From positions 5,927,501 through 5,991,500 of the forward strand of contig OX359195.1 in assembly GCA_947172415.1 (NCBI GenBank): a DNA stretch of 64,000 bases, read 5' to 3'. Shown here piece by piece: positions 56,227 through 64,000 of this stretch. This DNA is from Chondrosia reniformis. Its lineage: Eukaryota > Porifera > Demospongiae > Chondrillida > Chondrillidae. The notes under the pieces are model-generated. The model had not been told where the DNA came from. It ran no database searches and saw only the letters and a program-made list of their open reading frames with translations. Position 1 is the first letter of the stretch; each line of letters opens with the position of its first letter. Both the position numbers and the translations under genes were made by a program.

Positions 56227-59200
56227 ATGGCTGACACCCCGAATGAAACTTTAAGTTCAAAGGAGCGTAAAGAACCCTTAGCGTACCAGCTAAAATGGAT
56301 TCCGTGGAAAGATGATTTTATTCCCATAGTTACACAAAATCAGAATGGTCCGTGTCCATTGCTAGCGCTCACAAACGTCCTTATTTTCAAGGGAAAATTG
56401 AAGATCGAGGCCGGACAGACATTTATTCTATCTGAAGAGTTATCAGACCATCTTGCCGAGCATCTTCTTATAAATCGTCCAACGGTAATGTTTCAACATG
56501 TTTTAGGTGCGATGTGTAGTTTTTGTGTCATTATGTGAATTAGACTGAATTTGTTGGAAGAGGTACATTGCATAATAATAATACATAGTTTTGGGATCTT
56601 GTATATCTTATGGTGTTAACAGAAAATCTTATGAATGTGTCCTTTATACATGAACAGCAGTTTTAAATGTTTATGTTTCAAGTAATATAATTGGGACACG
56701 GTTTGTGAAGACAAGATTTTCATCTTTGAAACACCATAAATATTACAAACTTCATTGTCAAGTACTTCCCTTTTGTAAGCAAATATGTTTTGACTAAATA
56801 CATAATTATGTCATGCCTTATATGTAGGTATAGTAGTACTATTAAGTGGTTCATTAGTGGGAAACAAAGAAGAGAAACAAGATCACAGTAAACCTTTCTG
56901 CTTTTTGCACATGACAAATTATTACCTTTTCCGACTTTATGCAACTTTGACATACAGTGGACATTCAGTGACTATGGTATTTTCACCAGACCATTTTTAC
57001 TGAAATCAAAGTCTTTCTGCTTCCTGTAAAGTATGATGTTGAGTGCGTTATCACAAATTGCTCATGCACATGGTATGAATGTGTGCTTTTACAATTGCCT
57101 TGTCAAGCCAGTTATCAAATTTAACCATGGACTGGCTAGACCTGAGTAATTGTGACTTGCTGTTAAAAGTATTACAAAAATTTAATTGACTGTATTTGTT
57201 TGGGAGAATACTGAGATTATATTGTTATCTATAAATATTTGTTGATCAAAGGAGATCTTCTCAAGAAAGTCATGCTGCAGTTTGCTGGTCATCAAACGAG
57301 TCACTTGTATGTTTGTGTGCCTTCCTGTCCTATTGAGGTTGCCATGGGAATGAGCGGCTATCCATTCACGGTAGCTCATTTGGAGCAGCCACTATAAACA
57401 ATTGCTCCCAGAATACAGTGTCACATATATCACCTGCTTTTACTGGCGCCATTTTCCTGTCCATGCAATTTGAATATGCACGTCAACTGTAGAGTCTTTT
57501 CTCCTTCTCTGCTGAACCAAACTGAGTGTGTGTGTGAGTGCCCGTGTTGCAGGAGGTGGACATTTGACCCTCTTAGAAATCCTCCCCCCCTTGAAGTGCC
57601 CAAATGATGAATGTTAAATTGCCCCATTTTAACAGCAGCAAACTAGGTTCCCCTCTAAAAGAAATCCTGTGGGTGTATGTATGTGGTCTTGCTCCCATAA
57701 AAAATCTAATATACCATTTTCCAACGTGCTATTCTGTAAAAAAGCCTATAGGGGATGATTGTATAGTATATTAAACACATTTATTTGTGTTTAGTGATAC
57801 AAATTTGAGTGACTAGCCTGGTGCTACTGTATTGTGTGTCCTACTGTGTCATGTGAGCTCAGCTGAAGTATACTCTGTCCATTTATAGTCACATATATAC
57901 GTATACGTACAGGAAGGACTAATTCACTTAATGAGGATTCTTCCTAAATTTACTAATTGTCCCAATCTACAATCACTTGTGATTCCTCTTTCATTATAGC
58001 CATATAAGGATTTTCATAACAGATGCATGTGTTTCATTTCCTATATTGAGAAATTTAGTAAATTTGCTATTAGAGAAATAGCATGAATTTTGCAGATGCT
58101 TTTAATAATAAGTATGTACTCTCATATTCCAATTAGTCGAGTACAAATGTTCGTAGTTCTGAAGGGTCAGACCTTGAACTGGATGCCATTAGTACAATTA
58201 ATTATCTATCCATTGATGCACACACTCGAGTGGTTAATTTACGTACAGATATTTTATTATGATTTACATTTATCCTATTTTTAGGTTTATTTATTTATTT
58301 CGAGTTTTCTATCCCATAGTTTGTTCAAAACGTCTCAGTTTAGTGTACTTGTATGTATGGATTATCCTTTCTAAAATCTCTTTGAGAGCTTTAGGATTAT
58401 GATGTATATTACCTTTGCAAACGGCTCCACCAATGAGAAGTCTTGATTGTACATATATATATGACTGTGATCACATGCAAGCAAAGGATTCCTAGCTCCT
58501 ACTGTAGACCTGTTTGAGATAGACACTGGCCATATATAGACACTGTCTCAGAGAAAACCTTCATATTTACATTTCTCTGTCTTCCTCTACTTTCCCACCA
58601 TGACAGGTGTCCAATACTCCAATACACAAATGTTGATCATAATAATTATCAGACTTAGACATTACATGAATAATCATAATTATCAAATTAAATGTACTAC
58701 ATTTATAGTTTTGTCTTGGGGAATACCATATATGTCTGATTCTTCCAGTGCCAGTCTCAAGTGGTTCCTCCCCCCCTTGGCTCTCTCTCTGTAAACAGGA
58801 ATGTGAAAGCATGTGGAAACAGATTGTTGTTTAAAACATGTTCTTTTTACAGTAATATATCCCACTAGTAGCAGTTTCACCTTTCCTGTGTGTGTTTGCT
58901 TATAATAACTTACCCTACATGTGTAAGGATATGGTTTGTCCTCATGATATATTATAAATATTCCCTTCCTCTCCCTTCAAACTTTATTGATATTCACATA
59001 TTCTGTCTTCCTCATCTCCTTTCTCACCTTCTCTTTACTTCTTACTTCACTTCTCTCTGCCTTCTTTTGACTTCTCTCTGCCTTCTCTTTACTTCTTACT
59101 TCACTTCTCTCTGCCTTCTTTTGACTTCTCTCTGCCTTCTCTTCACTTCACTCTACCTTCTCTTTTCTTCTCTTCACTTCTCTCTACCTTCACTTCACTC

Positions 59201-60016
59201 TACCTTCTCTTTTCTTCTCTTCACTTCACTCTACCTTCTCTTTTCTTCTCTTCACTTCACTCTACCTTCTCTTTTCTTCTCTTCACTTCTCACTGCCTTC
59301 ACTTCACTCTACCTTCTCTTTTCTTCTCTTCACTTCTCACTGCCTTCTCTTCACTTCTCTCTGCCTTCACTTCACTCTACCTTCTCTTTTCTTCTCTTCA
59401 CTTCTCACTGCCTTCTCTTCACTTCTCTCTGCCTTCTCTTTCTTCTCTCTACCTTCTTTAGCCTGTTTATCTCATTGCCCTATCTGCATCTTCTGTTAAT
59501 TTTTCTCTACCTTTCTTAACTTTCTATCTCCCCCAAAGTTACCTACGTATTTGTATGTCATTATTCATTCTACCTCTAATCTTTGCCTTAGAACTTGTCT
59601 GAAGCAGAAACAGCCAACTATGAGCAGATAGTACAAGATGCTTTGGCAATCTTCCCAAAATTGCAGACAGGCATTGATGTAAATGTCAAGTTTGACAGGT
59701 TAGCCTCTCCTCTTACTCATCCATTCTTGCATAAGACCTTTTAGTGGAACTGTTTTGTATGAATGCACCTGTACTTGTTCTGACTGACTTCTATATCATT
59801 CTTTTGTTGAATAGCATTATTTCAAGTTCAAAGTGTGTGTGTACATGTACGTATATACATATGTGTATATGTGTGTACATGTGTATATGTATATATACAT
59901 ATGTGCATACGTGTGTACTTGTAGATGGTTCTGCAGAATATAGAGTTTGTTTAGAATTTCATTGAAGTGATGAGGTGTGGAACCTCAAGTTTGCAGTCTG
60001 AATCTTTTTGTGATGC

Positions 60017-60089
<73 letters not shown>

Positions 60090-62164
60090 AGTGTGTGTGT
60101 GTGTGTAAATATATGTAGGTAGGTATGCTATACTGTATCTATTTCACATGAGAGAGCAGTGAACTCATTTGCTAGAGGTGAGGGTGTTCAGCACTAGTGG
60201 ATACACTGTAGGGGTTCCTGGCTGTCATTATTAGAGTTTAAAGTGATGGATAATGTCAATATATGGTATTCATCTGGTGTGCTGGTCAGTGTACTTAAAG
60301 GTGCATGACTTTTGAAGAAGAGGTTAGCTGTGTTGGATGCTTGATATTAAGAAAGGTTGCAGCCTCCACAAACAACTTACCAGCTGTTGAACATTTATGG
60401 CTTTGCTACTAATGGATAGCTGTAATAGTATTCATAGATTGCCTTTTATTACTTGGATGCTTAATTATGCGTGCAAATATTTACATGCTATTCCCTTAAA
60501 CTGTCAGAGTTACCTGTTGACAGCTGTCCCTTAGCCCAGAATGGCCATCTGAGGAGAATACTCTTCTTGATGTGCACATTTGACCAATTTTAGTGTTTGA
60601 TTAAGATTGTGTGATGTCAATTTTGTCTTATCTTTCACTTTGTAAGTTGAAAATCTCATAATGTTCGGGTGCTTTCTTGTAAGTGCTAATCTATGCTATA
60701 TATAGATACAGTTTATTATCCCATATATAGTTTCCATCATTGTCCCCCATTGCACCTTACCATGCAATAGATTTAGGTACATCCATCGGCCTATGTTAAG
60801 GTTAACACATGTACACAGGTTCACCTGTTTGTGGATGTGAAATCATTGATTGTGTAATGTCATGCTTAGTTCAGTTTGTAGATAAAGGTCACTCTTATTT
60901 CTGTACTGTACTTTACACTGCTGCTCTCAATAACAGCCAAAGTCCATTTATATACTCCCACAATATTTAACTATACCAATTTAAGTATACAGTTAGTGTT
61001 ATAGTTGATAATTATTTGGAGTATTAGCAACACTGACTATATTGAACAGGCTTGAACATTTGGACCCCTAGGTCTTCATCAGTAATGAGTTGGTGTTATG
61101 TAGTGGTGCAGTTTGAACTTACCAGCCTTTTAGTGTTATGTAATGTTCAAACGTTAAGACCATAGTGTTACATATTGGCGCAATTCTAGCATGGAAAGTC
61201 ACACTTCCTATTGTATTTATATGTAGGAAATTATACAACTGCAATAGTAGCTATAAGTATCGCATGTTAGTGAGTACCATAGTGAAGGGTTTATCTCCTG
61301 GAACGTCACTTCTAAAGTTATTGCTAATTGAACGATAGAGTAGATATAATCAATTACTATGTAAGCTGAGACTAAGCTTGATGATTCTCTATTGTTACTA
61401 TTGAAATTGATTGAAGTTATCGGTGATTGTGGTTGATATTGTGCGGTATAGTAAACTCCTGTCCCTTCCAGACATATCTAGCTAACTGTAGTAATTAGTT
61501 TTGTAAAGGTGATGATAATTGAATTCTTTAGAAGTGTATGGATATATACATGGTGATCAGCAGTCACATGACTTGAAATTGTGTTCCCTCCAATAGCGTA
61601 TCAGGATTTGAATTTACATCAGAGATTGGTCTGTTTGATCTGCTGGGGGTTCCCCTTTACCATGGCTGGCTGGCCGACCCTAAGGAGATTGATACATACA
61701 GAATAGTAGCCTCCACTAGCTACAACCATTTGGTTGGCATGGTGATAGAGGGATGCAGGGAAGGGACCAGTGAGCCAGACGGACCGGAGAGTCAGGATGG
61801 TTAGTTACAGCGTAGGATGATTCATGTAAAATAACTATACATTGTAAATGCATGCTAGTATTCAATACAAGTCACCTGATCTGGTGTAGTACATGTATAG
61901 TTGCCATTCCTTTGTATGATGTAATGCATGCTCCTAATATGGGCAGGTATGAGCCAACACTGTGTAAATATGGTGTAAATAGTTATCTTCCAAATACTCT
62001 TTCAATTGCCCGCTTATGTAGTCATGCTGGCTCGTGTATTCTTGGAGAATACTGCTCAGCAATTAACTTCTCACGGATTGGCCGCCCTCCAAACCACAAT
62101 CGAAGATAACCAATTTGCCATCCTGTTTAGAAACAACCACTTCAGTATGATCCACAAGCACCAA
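56227..62164 (+). CDS. MINDY: MINDY-family deubiquitinase (MINDY1/2, FAM63), 3' incomplete
   Basis: Exons: 56227-56484, 59592-59698, 61597-61799, 62022-62164, phases consistent, 237 residues so far. MINDY enzymes are cysteine proteases that trim K48-linked polyubiquitin. The catalytic Cys43 lies in TQNQNGPCPLLAL, and the catalytic His229 in LFRNNHFSMIHKH. FDLLGVPLYHGWLADP (exon 3) and LENTAQQLTSHGL (exon 4) match the family. The next expected exon (LYLLVTD.GF....VVWE) was not found in the remaining 1.8 kb, so the gene probably continues past the right edge. Start: the ATG in ctacaaaATGGC, 122 bases from the ephrin start. Confidence 0.93.
56485..58970 (+). other. MINDY intron 1, unique part
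   Basis: About 2.5 kb AT-rich unique sequence. Several featureless frames on both strands. No exon recognised. Confidence 0.5.
58970..59460. repeat. Polypyrimidine minisatellite
   Basis: Irregular repeats of cttctctttacttcttactt, cacttctctctgcc and ttcactctaccttctctttt. The plus strand is almost wholly C and T for about 480 bases, so the 209-aa Ser/Leu/Phe frame is an artefact. Lies in MINDY intron 1, about 130 bases before exon 2. Confidence 0.95.
60019..60106. repeat. (GT)n microsatellite
   Basis: About 88 bases of GT with one tatga interruption near 60087. Alternating purine/pyrimidine sequence able to adopt Z-form. MINDY intron 2. Confidence 0.97.
60107..61596 (+). other. MINDY intron 2, remainder
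   Basis: Unique AT-rich sequence with a decayed relative of the palindromic element at about 61040-61095 (aacatttggacccctaggtc, ttcatcagtaatgag). No exon. Confidence 0.5.
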
Positions 62165-64000
62165 GTAAGTACCATGCATACGTGAGATGGACTGGTTTCG
62201 TTGCATTAGGTGTTCAATTTCATTGTTGAATTTTTTGTACCGTTAGTTTGATTTTTGGAGTTTTGATTCCTTTTTAATATACGTATGTCTATTATGTTTA
62301 TTATTATATGTCTAATTATATGCATATGTTTTGTAGATATATGTCTAATATAGTACGTATGTATGCATATAATTGGTGAAATATTATCAACAATTGCAAC
62401 TTGTGAATTGTAAATGTTTAATCTTCAATTGTAACTTAAAAGATGTTTATTTCTGTGGGTACCGCCTAAAAGATACTCCCTTTGTAGAGTAGACACTGCA
62501 GAAGTTAAATGCACTATTATATTAGGTTTGCCTATGACAAACTCCCATCTGATAAGGGATGAGTGAAAGGAATATGAATTAAGTTACAAGCAGCTATTTA
62601 AAGGTAGCACCTAATACCAGATATATTGTGTATTCAGGAACTGAAACTTTACAAACATTCTTCACTTACAAAAAGAAGTACAGCTCTCACAAGTTTCCCA
62701 TGCATTAAAAGAATCATCAATACTCATCAGTACTCGCACTGTGATATAACACATAGCAACACAAATGGTCTGTCTAAACTGAACACATCTGTGTGCTATT
62801 GTCCGTTTCCACTGATCTCTGTCTGCTACAAGTCCTTGTCACATTTCTCCATGTCAGCTCGTAAAGCGCTCAATAACCACTTGTGTGGTCCTCCTCATCT
62901 GCCAATGCATTCAATACATCAGCTGTCTTTGTCAGTATGCATTCATTTCAGGATTGTAAACAGGCCAATGAGATTGAGTCGCGGCCATACATGCTCATTG
63001 GGTACTGCTGGCACTCATGTACATAGCTAGTGTACTTGATTTGAATGTTGTTGCTAAGCAACTGTTTGGAGGTTGACTGGAGTGTACTAGCTTGTCTTAG
63101 AGCAAGGTGTCACTTTGTGATAACAATAAGTGTCTGTACTATCTTTATCTTTTTCAATGTTCTAATCAATATAAGCACACCCACTTCAGTGACTCATCTC
63201 TCTGGAGCAATTCCACTAAGTGATCCACTAAGAGAAGCAGCCTTTTGAGATCTCACTCCATAAAGAAGTGACTTATCTCTATATCTTCTCTCTTCAATTC
63301 ATTCCTCCATGTGTGGGTTTTGAATGTATACAACTTGACTCTGTCTGAGAGGTTATCCACAGCCACTGTATATAGATGTGTAAATCTGTCATTCCTATCT
63401 CCATCCCTTTCTGGGGAGGTGTGTGTTTATTATATATGACTGTGCAACACAATATGCTCAAATGCAAAGCTAAAGAATGTTACAGAGACAAGATAAGTTA
63501 GAGCCATTCACCTAACAAAAGATAATATTTACCACAAGTGTTCTCACTTGCCACTAACTGACCCTTTAGTTAAATACCTCCCCACACAAGTTTATTGTCT
63601 GCTTGAAATGGTGTAAGTACCAGTCAATATTGGGGCGTGTGTCATTGTGTGTAATGATACCCTATCTGCCTGCATATGTAATGTGTAATGCATCTATTAT
63701 ATGACTTCAGGCAGCTGCGCACCTGATACAGTATATACTATATATAACACAAACTATGTTACAATTGCAGACTTTGGGTCTGTTACCAATGGCAACCATA
63801 GTTCAAATATCTGGTTTTCTAATCACTTATATCACTCCTAACAATAATTAGAGTATGATTACTGTATGCACAATGACAGTGCTATCACAGTATGATGTCA
63901 TGGAAGCGTTTACATACCCGACTGGCGTAGGTGGAACTACAGGTGTACATGTTACCTCATTGACACTTGTACCACTTTGTATATTGGGATGAACCATGTA
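62165..64000 (+). other. Probable MINDY intron 4 to window end
   Basis: No MINDY exon is recognised. An acceptor-like aattgcag at 63763-63770 is followed by a frame that does not resemble the family. The 62626-63030 frame lacks any domain. An exact X-box match (gttaccaatggcaac) lies at 63782-63796. Confidence 0.45.

Noticed and set aside
58890-59519. 209-aa Leu/Ser/Phe-rich ORF resembling a membrane protein
   Set aside because: Low-complexity polypyrimidine tract inside MINDY intron 1.
63771-63850. Possible fifth MINDY exon after aattgcag
   Set aside because: The frame ends soon and does not match the expected LYLLVTD region.

Overview
The window is eukaryotic, animal genomic DNA. Every gene is split by GT-AG introns with consistent phases. 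The gene set (ephrin, CRK adaptor, RFX factor, PAQR receptor, polo kinase, WDR5) is metazoan. Compact introns, tight spacing, very frequent TACGTA-type palindromes and many minisatellites suggest a demosponge, probably Amphimedon queenslandica or a close relative. The species is an inference; no search was possible.

Layout. 126-1468 (-): 5' part of a PAQR3-like seven-pass membrane protein, cut by the left edge. 2.8-5.6 kb: three intergenic minisatellites. 7502-23063 (+): an F-BAR/C1/SH3/SH3 protein of about 706 aa with the domain order of fungal Bzz1; its introns hold many minisatellites and small mobile elements. 23900-34296 (+): an RFX transcription factor of the RFX4/RFX6 type, 768 aa. 36496-37298 (-): an unrecognised 189-aa protein. 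37958-41996 (+): WDR5, 331 aa. 42396-45007 (-): 3-ketoacyl-CoA thiolase (ACAA2 type), 395 aa. 45149-47734 (-): polo-like kinase, 616 aa. 48480-52034 (-): CRK adaptor (SH2-SH3-SH3, 254 aa), with a possible alternative membrane-anchor exon. 54188-56104 (-): an ephrin-like ligand with a predicted GPI anchor, 212 aa. 56227-62164 (+): MINDY deubiquitinase, incomplete at the right edge.

Gene models were assembled by hand from splice sites, intron phase and protein-family resemblance. For eight genes the exon lengths give a complete frame from ATG to stop, with totals close to the usual family lengths where a family is recognised. The unrecognised 189-aa gene also closes but has no family for comparison.

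The genes are not one pathway. Ephrin, CRK and the F-BAR/SH3 protein could meet in receptor-to-actin signalling, and WDR5, RFX and polo kinase act in chromatin, transcription and mitosis. The most unusual features are a minisatellite that copies a 3' splice site with the start of its exon, a GPI-tailed ephrin in a probable sponge, a CRK without the regulatory-tyrosine linker, and several small inverted-repeat elements.
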